NCBI GenBank assembly: GCA_003451595.1
Contig: DMDA01000126.1
Span: 2,622-45,721, forward strand
DNA from: Chloroflexota bacterium
Lineage (GTDB): Bacteria; Chloroflexota; Anaerolineae; Caldilineales; Caldilineaceae
Direction of reading: 5' to 3'
DNA length: 43,100 nucleotides
Below, in pieces: positions 25,068 through 36,297 of the stretch. The notes beneath the pieces are model-generated. The model was not told the DNA's origin, did no database searches, and was given only the letters and a program-made list of their open reading frames with translations. A program made the position numbers and the translations under genes. Within the stretch, counting starts at the first letter, position 1, and each line of letters begins with the position of its first letter.

Positions 25068-27311
25068 TCAGCCGACGCCGGGGCCGGTTTGCATCGGTAT
25101 CGGCCCCCAGATGAAAGCGCCTGTGCGGTCGATCAGCCCAAAGCCTGTTTCGTCCTGAACACGGGCTACGCCACCGCTGAACTGCTCGGCCATGAGGAAG
25201 CGCGGCTCGATCACCCACTGCCCGGTGCGATCGATGTAGCCCATTCGCCCATTTTCACCAACCGCTGCCAATCCTTCGGGGAAGGCATCCTGTCCCCAGA
25301 ACTGATAGGTGTAGCTATCAAAGCGGGGAGGCACGATGAATGCGCCATTGCTCGCGATGAAGCCCCATTTGCCAGCCTGCACCACAGTGGCAATCCCTTC
25401 TTTGTCAAAGGGCTGCGCGCCGTCGAATTGAGCTTCAATGATCAGTTCGCCACTGGCATCGATGAAGCCGAACTTGCCATTCAACGCGACGGCGGCGCGA
25501 CCGTTGTTAAAATCGACCGCCATATCGTATATCGGTGGAATGACCTGATGCCCCTGCGTGTCGATGTAGCCCATCTTGTCGCCGATCTGCACCCAAGCCA
25601 GCCCTTCATGGAAGCTGCCCGCCTGCACGAATTGCGGCTCGATCACAACGGCGCCCGACTTATCGATGAAGCCGACGCGATTGCCCGAAGTGAAACTAGC
25701 TAACCCCTCGCGGAAATCGGAGCCAAGTGCACCGGGCGCCTGGAACGCCACCTCGCCTGTCGGCGCTACGTAGACGCGCAACGCGCCATCCATGATACGG
25801 GCGACGCCATCTTGGAGGGTGAAGGCGGAATCAAATTGCGGTGCAATAACGAATGCGCCGCTGCGGTCGATGAAACCATATTCATCGCCGACGCGCGCAG
25901 GCGCCAGACCCTCTGCGCTGAAAGCCTGGGTTTCCAAGAATTGCAGCGGAATCTGCACCTGCCCATCCAGGTTGATGAAACCAGCCTGTTGATCCTGGAC
26001 CACTGGCGCCAATCCCTCGGCGTAGTCATAGATTGCATCGTAGTGCGGTGCAACAATGACCTTGCCAGTGCGATCGATGACGCCATAGCGCATCAGAAAC
26101 GAATTCGCTTCACTGACGCCAACCACAGCACGCCCCTCCGAGAATGGATTGGCGATGGCATAGGCTGGCTCCACAACCCAGGCGCCTGTAGCGTCGATAT
26201 AGCCGAAGAGATAAGTGTTGTCACGCAACACGCCAACTGCAGCGCGTCCCTCCTGAAAAGGGCCGGCGCTATCAAATTGCGCTGCAATGACAACCTTGCC
26301 ATCCCGGTCAATGTAGCCATAATTGGCGCCTATCCGTACAGCCGCCAAACCTTCGCTAAACTCGCCGGCATCGTCGTAGTTTGCAGGAATCACCAACGCG
26401 CCGCTGGCGTCGATAAAGCCAAACCGCGACGTGACATTGTCCGTAATCACCAGCGCGCGGGCATCGACGAATGGTCCGGCATAGGCAAATTGCGGCTCAA
26501 TCACGATGGCGCCGGTTGTATCGATGTAGCCCATCTGGTCGCCAACGCGCACTGGCGCCAGCAGAGGCTGTCCAGATGGGGCGGCGGCGGCAAAACGACC
26601 AGCATCATCGAACTGAGCAGGGATAACGAGCTTGCCTTGTGTGTCGATGTAACCATATTTGCCGTCGATCTGCACCGGCGCCAGGCCAGCACTGAACTCG
26701 CCAAGCCATTCATATTGTGGTGCGACGACTATATTTCCCGTCGCATCGATCAGACCGTACTTGCCAGGCGCTGACAGGTAAGCCAGACCATCGCGAAAGA
26801 GCAACGGCGTCAGGAATTGCGGCTGAATCACGAGCGCGCCGGTGCGGTCGATGGCGCCCCACTTGCCATCAATCAGGACGCTTGCCAAGCCCTCGGTAAA
26901 ACTATTGGCGCTTTCATACTGAGGCGCGACAACCTCTTCACCGGCGGCATTGACAAAGCCATATTTGCCATCGCGCTGCACCATGGCCATGCCTTCGACA
27001 AAGGCATCCGCATAATCGTATTGGAATGGCGTCACCACAGCGCCGGTCGCATCGACAAAGCCATACTTGCCGCTCTCGTCGTTGACAGGAAAGAGCGGAG
27101 AAACTACTGCCGGCGCCGTCGTATCCGCTTGCGCTACAGCAGCCGGTGGCGCGGCCGTCGGCGCGTCCGTCGTCGGCGGCATGGTTGCCTGTAGCACAGC
27201 CTCCGGCGGCGTGGCCGGCGGGGTGTTCGCCACTCCTGGCGGCGTCGACGCATTGCTACATCCCGACAGTAAGGTTGCCGCCATCAAGAACGGGAGAAAT
27301 CTTTGCAACAT
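25068..27311 (-). CDS. Lipoprotein with about 19 WG repeats
   Basis: The 747-residue protein opens with a lipoprotein signal (LLSGC, Cys18) and a Pro/Thr/Ala-rich linker up to about residue 75. The remainder is a regular array of about 19 WG (KWG) repeats of roughly 34 residues, each with a core like KYGFIDxTGxxVIxPQFD and an EGLAxV segment; some are degenerate (the thirteenth begins LRVYVAPTG) and the last is partial. WG repeats are predicted beta-propeller-like units of unknown function, found in bacterial surface proteins. The surface location is inferred from the signal. No partner is evident. Confidence 0.88.
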   Translation of the reverse strand: MLQRFLPFLMAATLLSGCSNASTPPGVANTPPATPPEAVLQATMPPTTDAPTAAPPAAVAQADTTAPAVVSPLFPVNDESGKYGFVDATGAVVTPFQYDYADAFVEGMAMVQRDGKYGFVNAAGEEVVAPQYESANSFTEGLASVLIDGKWGAIDRTGALVIQPQFLTPLLFRDGLAYLSAPGKYGLIDATGNIVVAPQYEWLGEFSAGLAPVQIDGKYGYIDTQGKLVIPAQFDDAGRFAAAAPSGQPLLAPVRVGDQMGYIDTTGAIVIEPQFAYAGPFVDARALVITDNVTSRFGFIDASGALVIPANYDDAGEFSEGLAAVRIGANYGYIDRDGKVVIAAQFDSAGPFQEGRAAVGVLRDNTYLFGYIDATGAWVVEPAYAIANPFSEGRAVVGVSEANSFLMRYGVIDRTGKVIVAPHYDAIYDYAEGLAPVVQDQQAGFINLDGQVQIPLQFLETQAFSAEGLAPARVGDEYGFIDRSGAFVIAPQFDSAFTLQDGVARIMDGALRVYVAPTGEVAFQAPGALGSDFREGLASFTSGNRVGFIDKSGAVVIEPQFVQAGSFHEGLAWVQIGDKMGYIDTQGHQVIPPIYDMAVDFNNGRAAVALNGKFGFIDASGELIIEAQFDGAQPFDKEGIATVVQAGKWGFIASNGAFIVPPRFDSYTYQFWGQDAFPEGLAAVGENGRMGYIDRTGQWVIEPRFLMAEQFSGGVARVQDETGFGLIDRTGAFIWGPIPMQTGPGVG

Positions 27312-27538
27312 ACCAGGTCAATCCTTTCTCGGTTTGCCACGCGGCGCCTTGTGTATGCTCACACAAAGCGTTGGCGGTGGCCTCAATCAACGATACAAAC
27401 TGTTGACGATGAGCGACTGAATTTGTTCCCGATGTTGTAGGGATGGGCGGCAACGTGGGCGCGCCGCGCATTGTGGCGCCAGGTCGCCCTCGGCGATCGC
27501 TTGCATTGCGCCACCACATGGCAGCCAGGGATAAAAAA

Positions 27539-27568
27539 GCCCCTCGGCGCTGGCGGGCGCCGAGGGGC
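27539..27568 (-). terminator. Intrinsic terminator after the acyl-CoA dehydrogenase pair
   Basis: GCCCCTCGGCGC (27539-27550) and GCGCCGAGGGGC (27557-27568) form a perfect 12-base GC-rich stem with a six-base loop. On the minus strand the stem is followed by TTTTTTAT. It lies about 20 bases past the stop at 27586 and is a textbook Rho-independent terminator. Confidence 0.9.
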
Positions 27569-27585
27569 ATGATGGATCGTGTTCT

Positions 27586-28920
27586 CTACTTCAGCTCGTT
27601 GCGCGTATAGCCCAGAATCTCGCGGGCGACAATCAATGTGTTGATCTGCCCGGTGCCTTCGTAAATGTCATTGATCTTGGCGTCGCGCATCCACTTCTCA
27701 ACTAGGAACTCAGTGCTGTAGCCGAGCGGGCCAAGGAGTTCAACCGCCTTCTGCGTGATCATCGTGACCGCGCGCCCTGCTTTCGCTTTTGCCATCGACG
27801 ACTCAAGCTTGTTCTCTTGGCGCGCATCGAGCAAAGCCGTTGCCTTGAGCGTGAGCAACCACGCAGCGCGGAGCTGCGCTTCCATCTCCAGCAAATCCGC
27901 CTGCACCGTTGAGAGCTTCCAACGCGGCTTGCCGTACTCCATCTTGACGCCTTCTTTCGCCAGGGTGTCGCGCGTGAACTCAAACGCCGCACGCCCGATG
28001 CCAATGGCGCTTGCCGCCACGATCGGGCGGGTCGAGTCGAAGGTCTTCATGGCGCCCTTGAAGCCCTTGGCGCCAACGCCGGTCTGCACTTCGGGGTCGC
28101 CCAGGATGTTGTCCGCCGGAATGCGCGCGTTGTCAAAGATGATCGTCGCCGTGTCGCTGGCGCGAATACCAAGCTTATGCTCCACTTTGGCGATGATCAC
28201 GCCTGGTGTGCCCGCCTCCACAACAAAAGGCTTCATGCCGGCGCGCCCGGCCTTCTTGTCAACCGTCGCCCAAACCACGACCATGCCGTCGGATTCCTCC
28301 AGCGCCAGCTTGCCATTGGTGCAGAAAATCTTCTGCCCGTTGATGATCCACTCATTGGTGGCCGGGTCGAAGGTGGCAGTGGTCTGGATGTTGCCGGTGT
28401 CGGAGCCGGCCTGCGGCTCAGTCATCGCCATAGCGCCCCACTTGGGCGGACCTTCGGTGTAGCGCGTCAGGAAACGCTCGATCTGTTCGGCTGTGCCAAC
28501 CGCCTGGATTGCAGCGCCGCCTAGCGCCCCGCCAGGAATGCAAAGATAGATGCCGGCGTCGCCCCAGCTGAGCATCTCTATCATGTGCACAAGCGTCATG
28601 TTGGCGATGCTCTCCCGCCCCTCGCTGGCAACGTCCTCGGCAGGCGGCGCCTCGAGCACAGCGACCCCGCCGTGATGTCCGTTGGACTTGACAGTCTCGG
28701 CGGCGGCTTTTTTCTTGGCCGCGCGCGCTTTGGCAGCGGCAATGTTGGCGCGCTCCATCTCCTGCATTTGCGGCAACATCATATTCACGTAGCGCCAGGG
28801 GCGTTCATGTTCATTATCGTCAAGCCGGCGACTATCCGGACGCATGGCATGTTCCGCAACGATCTGGACATTGCGCAGTTGCTTCTCGATTGCTTCGGGC
28901 ATCTTAAATTCGATTGCCAT
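27586..28920 (-). CDS. Acyl-CoA dehydrogenase with intact catalytic Glu
   Basis: The 444-residue flavoenzyme carries WGAMAMTEPQAGSDTGNIQTTA (the FAD/substrate signature) and ends with IYEGTGQINTLIVAREILG, with Glu421 as the likely catalytic base. It should introduce a double bond into an acyl-CoA, passing electrons to an electron-transfer flavoprotein. Between about residues 55 and 104 there is a charged Ala/Lys-rich insert (AAKARAAKKKAAAE and GHHGG) not usual for the family. It follows the second acyl-CoA dehydrogenase by 28 bases and is closed by a strong terminator, so the two form an operon. Substrate unknown. Confidence 0.87.
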   Translation of the reverse strand: MAIEFKMPEAIEKQLRNVQIVAEHAMRPDSRRLDDNEHERPWRYVNMMLPQMQEMERANIAAAKARAAKKKAAAETVKSNGHHGGVAVLEAPPAEDVASEGRESIANMTLVHMIEMLSWGDAGIYLCIPGGALGGAAIQAVGTAEQIERFLTRYTEGPPKWGAMAMTEPQAGSDTGNIQTTATFDPATNEWIINGQKIFCTNGKLALEESDGMVVVWATVDKKAGRAGMKPFVVEAGTPGVIIAKVEHKLGIRASDTATIIFDNARIPADNILGDPEVQTGVGAKGFKGAMKTFDSTRPIVAASAIGIGRAAFEFTRDTLAKEGVKMEYGKPRWKLSTVQADLLEMEAQLRAAWLLTLKATALLDARQENKLESSMAKAKAGRAVTMITQKAVELLGPLGYSTEFLVEKWMRDAKINDIYEGTGQINTLIVAREILGYTRNELK

Positions 28921-28948
28921 AGTGGGTTCCTCTTTCGCTGGTTGCTGA

Positions 28949-30040
<1,092 letters not shown>

Positions 30041-30280
30041 AGCAGCTCCATTCAGGAAACTAGACGGCACGCGCCTGGTTCTATGTGAACGCTCAGCGGT
30101 TGCCGTCGAACTTGCCACATGTCAATGCAGGGATTGCAGTTGTAGCGTAGATTCAACTTGTTGTGCATCGGTTGTGATCTGGTTGAACAATGTTGAGCGA
30201 GCGCACCTGCATTGGTCGCCGTGCTATTAGCAGTCGCCTGCAATTTCAGCCTTCGCGTGCGGTCGATTACAATCGCCACA

Positions 30281-31441
30281 ATGAGCGATCAACCACGCAC
30301 GCGAGCAACGCCCACTACTGCGCCACACCTGCGCATCGCCCTCGTCCACGACTGGCTGAATCAGATGGGCGGCGCCGAAAATGTCCTTGAGGAGTTGGTG
30401 CAGCTTTTCCCTGGCGCACCGATCTTTACCAGCATTTACGACCGCCCGTCGATGCCACCTGCGTATCAGACATGGGATATCCGCACGAGCTTTATGCAGC
30501 GGCTACCCGGCGTCGCTCACCACCATCAGAAGTATCTGCCGGTTTACCCGCTGGCCTTCGGCAAAACCGACCTGAGCGACTACGATCTTGTCCTCAGCAA
30601 CAAGAGCGGCTTCTGTCATAGCGTCCGCACCGACAATGGCAGGCGCAAGGCGATGCATGTCTGTTACTGCCTGACGCCGACGCGCTTTCTCTGGCTCTTT
30701 GATCAGTACCGCGAACGCGAGCAGATCAACCCGGCGTTGGGGGCGCTGTTGCAGCCGATGTTGGCGCAACTGCGACGCTGGGATTACGCCGCCGCACAAC
30801 GTGTCGATCACTTCATCGCCATCAGCAGCGAAATCCAGCGCCGCATCCGTGACATCTACCATCGCGACAGCGTGATCATCCATCCGCCCGTGGACACCGA
30901 CTACTTCCGCCCGGCGCAGCAGCCTACGGTTGGCGACTATTACCTGGTCGTCGGGCGGCTGATCCCCTACAAACGCATCGACCTGGCGATCAAAGCCTTT
31001 GCCCACTTGCCGCAGGAAAAGCTGATCGTGGTTGGTGAGGGGCGCGACCGGGCGGCGTTAGCGGCGCAGGCAACGCCCAATGTCACCTTCACTGGCCGGC
31101 TGCCCCGCGCACGGGTGCGAGAACTGCTGCAGGGTTGCAAGGCATTCCTTTTTCCCGGACTGGAGGACTTCGGCATTGCGCCCGTCGAGGCGTTGAGTGC
31201 AGGGCGCCCCGTGATCGCCTTTGCTGGCGGCGGCGCTCTCGACACCGTGATGCCCGGCGAAACCGGCGAACTTTTTCCCGCGCAGACGGCGGCGAGCCTG
31301 TTGTCGGTGCTGCAAAATTTCGACCCACACGCCTATCGGGCGGATGCATGTCGGGCGCAAGCGGAGCGCTTCAGCATCACTACATTTCGGCAAAAACTAA
31401 CTGCGCACCTGAACGCGCTGTTGGGGCGCCCTGTAGTATAA
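30281..31441 (+). CDS. GT4-type glycosyltransferase
   Basis: The 386-residue enzyme has the GT-B glycosyltransferase 4 pattern: an N-terminal LRIALVHDWLNQMGGAENVLEEL (GGAE at residues 30-33), DYYLVVGRLIPYKRIDLAIKAF in the C-terminal domain, and the EX7E motif Glu295/Glu303 in GLEDFGIAPVEALSAG. It should transfer a sugar from a nucleotide donor to a lipid-linked or glycan acceptor on the cytoplasmic side. It begins a polysaccharide cluster, followed by Wzz-like genes. The ATG at 30281 gives the expected family start; an upstream in-frame ATG at 30212 has no support. Confidence 0.87.
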   Translation: MSDQPRTRATPTTAPHLRIALVHDWLNQMGGAENVLEELVQLFPGAPIFTSIYDRPSMPPAYQTWDIRTSFMQRLPGVAHHHQKYLPVYPLAFGKTDLSDYDLVLSNKSGFCHSVRTDNGRRKAMHVCYCLTPTRFLWLFDQYREREQINPALGALLQPMLAQLRRWDYAAAQRVDHFIAISSEIQRRIRDIYHRDSVIIHPPVDTDYFRPAQQPTVGDYYLVVGRLIPYKRIDLAIKAFAHLPQEKLIVVGEGRDRAALAAQATPNVTFTGRLPRARVRELLQGCKAFLFPGLEDFGIAPVEALSAGRPVIAFAGGGALDTVMPGETGELFPAQTAASLLSVLQNFDPHAYRADACRAQAERFSITTFRQKLTAHLNALLGRPVV

Positions 31442-31553
31442 TGACGGCGGTCAGATCGTGGCATGGAGTTGCCGGAGGAAACGTCAGGGCGATATTCAGC
31501 CTGAGCGAACGTAACGGCAAAATGTACTCATCTCACAGAGCTTCGAGTGATAA

Positions 31554-32249
31554 ATGGAATTACGTGAACATTGGGCGATTCTGCGACGACGTTGGTGGTT
31601 GCCGATCGCTTTGACCGTGCTGGTAGCGTTGTTGAGCCTGCTCCAATTGCGCCCCTGGCAGTCTGCAGCGCCAAACTACAGCGCCACCATGCGCCTGCTG
31701 GTGGGGGTGCTGCCCGCCGCCGAACAAGATGGCACCGCCTACGATCCGCGCTATTATGCCTGGTTGACGAGCGAATACCTGGTGGATGATTTCACCGAGG
31801 TCGTGCGTAGCCAGTTGTTCGCTGCCAACGTCAGTGCGCGGCTGCAGGCGCAAAACATCGTCGTGCCACCCGGCGTCATTCAAGCCAGCGCAGCAACAGG
31901 CAAGTTGCACCGCATCATCACCTTGAGCTTTACCTGGAGCGACGCCACGCAATTAGAAGCGATCGCCCAGGCGGCGGCAGCGGAGCTGGCTGAAAACACC
32001 CCCTTCTATTTCCAGCAACTTGGCACAAACCACGCCGGCGTGACCCTGATCGATGGTCCGTCGATCAGCGCAGTGGGTGGCGGCGTGCGCGCACAGATCG
32101 AGCTGCCACTGCGCGTTTTGCTTGCATTCCTGGTTGGCATTGGACTGGTCTACCTGCTCCATTATCTGGATGACACCGTCCGGTCTGCAAAAGATATGGA
32201 GGAGATGGGGTTGTCAGTAATTGGCGAGATTCCACGCGTCAGGCAGTAG
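31554..32249 (+). CDS. Wzz-like polysaccharide chain-length protein
   Basis: The 231-residue protein has two membrane helices, about residues 15-31 (WLPIALTVLVALLSLL) and about 184-205 (LPLRVLLAFLVGIGLVYLL), with a large outer domain between them, the layout of Wzz/CapA co-polymerases. The C-terminal tail DDTVRSAKDMEEMGLSVIGEIPRV is typical of partners of CpsD-like kinases. It lies 112 bases after the glycosyltransferase. A TATAAT box at 31437-31442 lacks a matching -35. A second similar protein is encoded at 32889. Confidence 0.82.
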   Translation: MELREHWAILRRRWWLPIALTVLVALLSLLQLRPWQSAAPNYSATMRLLVGVLPAAEQDGTAYDPRYYAWLTSEYLVDDFTEVVRSQLFAANVSARLQAQNIVVPPGVIQASAATGKLHRIITLSFTWSDATQLEAIAQAAAAELAENTPFYFQQLGTNHAGVTLIDGPSISAVGGGVRAQIELPLRVLLAFLVGIGLVYLLHYLDDTVRSAKDMEEMGLSVIGEIPRVRQ

Positions 32250-32302
32250 ACCAGCTGACCACCCCGCTGTGGGAGTTGGGCCAGGAGTCGAGTGGCCGTC
32301 CC

Positions 32303-32587
32303 TTACGGGCAATAGACGCTGTCAGTGTGGGCGTATCGCGTCATCCATGTCGGCTGATTATACACGACGTAGTAGTGCTTCCAGAAGCGAATCTTACCAG
32401 AGGCGGAGGCGCCAGCATACTCCCATAAATTCCAAAATGTACTGCTGCGCTGAACGCGAATAGGATAGGTGGTCTGGCACCCCCACGGATGCGGTGGCGC
32501 CGACGCGATGGCGCCTGAAGGGTTGACAATCAACATCGACAACAATACCAAAGCAACTAACAAGTAAAATCGCAAAAACCTGCGCAT
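32303..32587 (-). CDS. Small secreted protein of unknown function
   Basis: The 94-residue product has a clear signal peptide (MRRFLRFYLLVALVLLSMLIV, cleavage likely near ASA at residues 26-28). The mature part of about 65 residues is aromatic-rich (FWNLWEY, FWKHYYVVYN) and has two cysteines, in HPWGCQ and in the final YCP, that could form a disulfide. The ATG is preceded by AGGAGAA at a good distance. It is on the strand opposite to its neighbours, between the two Wzz-like genes. I recognise no family. Confidence 0.65.
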   Translation of the reverse strand: MRRFLRFYLLVALVLLSMLIVNPSGAIASAPPHPWGCQTTYPIRVQRSSTFWNLWEYAGASASGKIRFWKHYYVVYNQPTWMTRYAHTDSVYCP

Positions 32588-32718
32588 CTGCAACTTCTCC
32601 TGCGAACGTTCACATCCAGTGCTCAGCATAGCATCTGATCAGACCGTGTACAAACCGTTAGTGAAGGCATCGAACACTTTTTGTGTCTTGAAGTCAACCG
32701 GAATTTCAGCCGCTCGAA

Positions 32719-32747
32719 TTGACTTTGCCGGTGAACAAAGTTATGCT
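32719..32747 (+). promoter_or_regulatory. Promoter upstream of the second Wzz-like gene
   Basis: TTGACT (32719-32724) and TATGCT (32742-32747) are exactly 17 bases apart. Transcription would start near 32754, leaving a leader of about 135 bases before the ATG at 32889. This would let the genes from 32889 onward be expressed independently of the upstream glycosyltransferase. Confidence 0.5.
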
Positions 32748-32762
32748 GTAGCACGTTTATTG

Positions 32763-32838
32763 GTCGCCAGGCGACGTTGTGATCTTGCCGGTGTTACGCC
32801 GTTGTAGTGTCAGCCTGGAAACCACAGCCTGGACACCA
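32763..32838 (+). repeat. Palindrome and tandem 14-mer in the leader of the second Wzz-like gene
   Basis: GTCGCC and GGCGAC form a perfect six-base palindrome around one A (32763-32775). Further on, CAGCCTGGAAACCA (32811-32824) is followed directly by CAGCCTGGACACCA (32825-32838), a tandem pair with one mismatch. Both fall just after the predicted transcription start. They could be regulator-binding sites, but there is no further evidence. Confidence 0.45.
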
Positions 32839-32888
32839 GTAGTAGGCGCAGGTTGCGAATAGAGACATAGAAACGAGATCAATCGCCA

Positions 32889-33605
<717 letters not shown>

Positions 33606-33714
33606 TTTTATGCCAATTTTGGACAGTGGACACGCAGAGTTGCGCAAAGATGAAGTGCGCCGACGCCCTTGTACAACTCGCATCCAGCATGTAGTGTAGA
33701 GCCGCATCATCCGC

Positions 33715-36174
33715 GTGAAGCTGTCTGACTTGCGTCACTCGCGTGCCTCGAACAACTTGCTACCGCTGGCGCTGCTTGCGCTGGCGGTTTTGCTGTACGC
33801 CGCCTATTTCAGCCATCTGACCTTGCTACGCTATCACGCGTTTGAGGCGCGTGCGCTGGACATGGGCAATCTCAACCAGACGATCTGGAACACGGCGCAC
33901 GGTGATTGGTTCCGCCTCACCAACCAGGAAAGTGACCTGACCAACCGTCTCGGCTATCACGTCGAGCCGATCCTGCTGCCGATTGCGCTGCTCTATCGCA
34001 TCCACCCTACGCCAGAACTCCTGCTCGTACTGCAGGCGGTGGTCGTGGCGCTGGGTGCGATCCCGCTGTTCGCCCTGGCGCGCCGACGTGGATTAGGCGA
34101 CTGGCTGGGGCTGGTCCTTGCCCTCGCCTTTCTGCTCAACCCAACGATGCAGGCGGCCAACTGGCTAGAATTCCATCCCGTGACCCTGACGCCAACGCTG
34201 TTGATGACGGCTTTCTACTTTCTCATCGCCGGACGCACGGGCTGGTTCGCGCTGTTCGCCCTCCTGTCAGCAAGCTGCAAGGAAGAAATCGGCCTACTTG
34301 TCGCTATGATGGGTCTTTACGCGTGGCTGGCGCTGCAACGTCGGCGCCTGGGCGTCATGACGATACTGCTGGCGGGAGGGTGGTCACTGCTGGCGGTGCT
34401 TGGCATTCAAAACGCAGTGGCTGGCGGCAACATTCACTGGGGTCGTTACGCCTATCTGGGCGCAACGACAACGCAAAAGCTCATCACGCTGGCAACGCGC
34501 CCTGATCTGGTCCTGACGCAACTGGGCGAAGCCAACGTCGGGCGCTATTTCTTTGAGCTGTTGCTGCCGGTTGGCTTTACGTCGCTGCTGGCGCCGGAGG
34601 TGCTGCTGCTGGCGTTGCCCTCACTGGCCATCAACCTGCTGGCCGACTTTGCGCCGATGCACCAGGTCACGACATTGATCTATGCTGCACCAGTGCTGCC
34701 CTTTGTGATGCTGGCGGCGGTGATGGGCGTGGCGCGCGTTCATGACAGAATCAGGAATAACAAGAAGGGTCGAGCGCGGATAGCGCAGATTGAACCGCTG
34801 GACGCTGCTCAAAATCTGCGGTCAGTCGCGTTTCATTGGGTTGTTGCCATCATCGTACTCGGCGGCGCACTGATCGGTCAGCGGCTGTGGGGCGTGCTGC
34901 CAGGGAGTGGCCATCATCTGGCGTTGACAGAGACAGCGCATCATCGTCGCGCCCAGGCTGTGATTGCGCAGATTCCCCCCGATGCAGTGGTGTCGGCGCA
35001 AGACCGGCTCAACCCGCATGTCAGTGGGCGCCGCACTCTCTACATCTTCCCGCGCGTGGACGACGCCGACTACGTGCTGCTTGATGTCACTGGCCCGGCT
35101 TGGCCGCAACATCCGAGCGACCTGAAGCGCAGCGTCGAGGAATTGCTGGCAAGCGACTTTGGCATCGCTGCTGCGCTGGATGGCTATCTGCTCCTGCAAC
35201 GGGGGGCAACCAACAAGACGCTGCCGCCGGCATTTTTCACGGCCTGGGATACACCGGATGACGCCATGTTGGATGACGGATTTACGCCGACAACGGTAGT
35301 TTTTGGCGACGAAACAGACGCGGTGCTGGCGCTGCGCGGCTATCGTGTCGCAACGGACCGTTACGGCGAGCTGGTGGTTACGCTGCTGTGGGAAGCGCTG
35401 CGCCCTGTGGCGGAGGACCTGCGCGTCTACGTGAGCTATCTCGACCGCGAGTTGCAGACGCTGCACGATAGCCGCTTTTATCCGCCCGCAGCATCACTGT
35501 GGTATCCTACAACGTTGTGGACGCCAGGGAAGCCGGTGCTGATACAGACGTTGCCATGGACGCTGGACACCGACCACTTCGTGTTGGGCGTGGGCGTCTA
35601 CAGCGGCGAGACAGGTTGGGAGGAAGGCAGACGTCTGACCGCACAACAGGTGGAACCGACGCTGCCACGCCTCGAAGGGGGCAGCCTGGTGCGATTGGGT
35701 GGTTTTACGGCAGGGGCGGATGCCGCGGCGTGGCAACAGGTTGCTCCGAGCATGGGCACGCCATCACAGCCATTCGACGCCGCATTTGAAGGCGGTCTAC
35801 GGCTGGCAGGCGCAACGTTGCCTGCCACAGCCCGCCCACAGACGACGTTGCCGGTTTCACTGTTCTGGCGCGCCGACGCACCGCCGCCAGCCGACTACTC
35901 GGTCTTTGTGCAGGTGCTCGATGCCAACGGCGCCAACATGGCGCAGTGGGATGGCGCGCCGGCAGACGCGGTGAGCAGACTGCCGGCGACGAGCTGGCCC
36001 ACCGCCTGGCAGGGAGCGCAGCAACTGGCAGTGATGCTGCCAGCAACGTTACCACCGGGTGAATACACCGTCATCGTCGGTATGTATGACTGGCAAAGCG
36101 GCGCACGCCTGTCGGTGGGAAATCGCGACCATGTAGAGATTGGAAAGGTGGAGATTGAGAGATTTGGGGGCTGA
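33715..36174 (+). CDS. DUF2079 multi-pass membrane protein
   Basis: The 819-residue protein begins with a GTG. The first about 410 residues hold many membrane helices, with the DUF2079 features YHAFEARALDMGNLNQTIWN and WLEFHPVTLTPTL, a GT-C glycosyltransferase-like fold. The rest is a soluble part with beta-sandwich-like segments (GYRVATDRYGELVVTLLWEA; PADYSVFVQVLDANGANMAQWDG), typical of large Chloroflexota membrane glycosyltransferases. It likely uses lipid-linked sugars at the outer face; this is inferred. The last codons (VEIGKVEIERFGG) are read from a GGAGATT-type repeat, so the C-terminus may have been created by repeat insertion. Confidence 0.8.
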   Translation: MKLSDLRHSRASNNLLPLALLALAVLLYAAYFSHLTLLRYHAFEARALDMGNLNQTIWNTAHGDWFRLTNQESDLTNRLGYHVEPILLPIALLYRIHPTPELLLVLQAVVVALGAIPLFALARRRGLGDWLGLVLALAFLLNPTMQAANWLEFHPVTLTPTLLMTAFYFLIAGRTGWFALFALLSASCKEEIGLLVAMMGLYAWLALQRRRLGVMTILLAGGWSLLAVLGIQNAVAGGNIHWGRYAYLGATTTQKLITLATRPDLVLTQLGEANVGRYFFELLLPVGFTSLLAPEVLLLALPSLAINLLADFAPMHQVTTLIYAAPVLPFVMLAAVMGVARVHDRIRNNKKGRARIAQIEPLDAAQNLRSVAFHWVVAIIVLGGALIGQRLWGVLPGSGHHLALTETAHHRRAQAVIAQIPPDAVVSAQDRLNPHVSGRRTLYIFPRVDDADYVLLDVTGPAWPQHPSDLKRSVEELLASDFGIAAALDGYLLLQRGATNKTLPPAFFTAWDTPDDAMLDDGFTPTTVVFGDETDAVLALRGYRVATDRYGELVVTLLWEALRPVAEDLRVYVSYLDRELQTLHDSRFYPPAASLWYPTTLWTPGKPVLIQTLPWTLDTDHFVLGVGVYSGETGWEEGRRLTAQQVEPTLPRLEGGSLVRLGGFTAGADAAAWQQVAPSMGTPSQPFDAAFEGGLRLAGATLPATARPQTTLPVSLFWRADAPPPADYSVFVQVLDANGANMAQWDGAPADAVSRLPATSWPTAWQGAQQLAVMLPATLPPGEYTVIVGMYDWQSGARLSVGNRDHVEIGKVEIERFGG

Positions 36175-36197
36175 AAGAGATTTGGAGACTGAGAGAC
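36136..36197. repeat. GGAGATT-type purine repeat at the end of the DUF2079 gene
   Basis: The stretch contains degenerate copies of (G)GAGATT(T/G), for example GAGATTGG, GGAGATTGAGAGATTTGG and AGAGATTTGGAGA, running from the last codons of the DUF2079 gene through its stop (36172-36174) into the spacer. It is the same family as the repeats in lysK and before trpE. Confidence 0.65.
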
Positions 36198-36297
36198 GAT
36201 CATGTGCTTACGCAATTGTTGATGGCTAGATTGTGGCATGATCTCCATCTCAGCATCTCGCTACCGCCGAATCTCTGGATATTTCAAGGAACTGACC

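Noticed and set aside
24912..25703. Open frame of 263 codons on the plus strand
   Set aside because: It runs opposite to the WG-repeat gene, whose regular repeats prove the coding strand.
31437..31442. TATAAT as a promoter for the first Wzz-like gene
   Set aside because: The box is perfect, but there is no -35 element at the proper distance and no extended -10 TG, and it overlaps the end of the glycosyltransferase gene.
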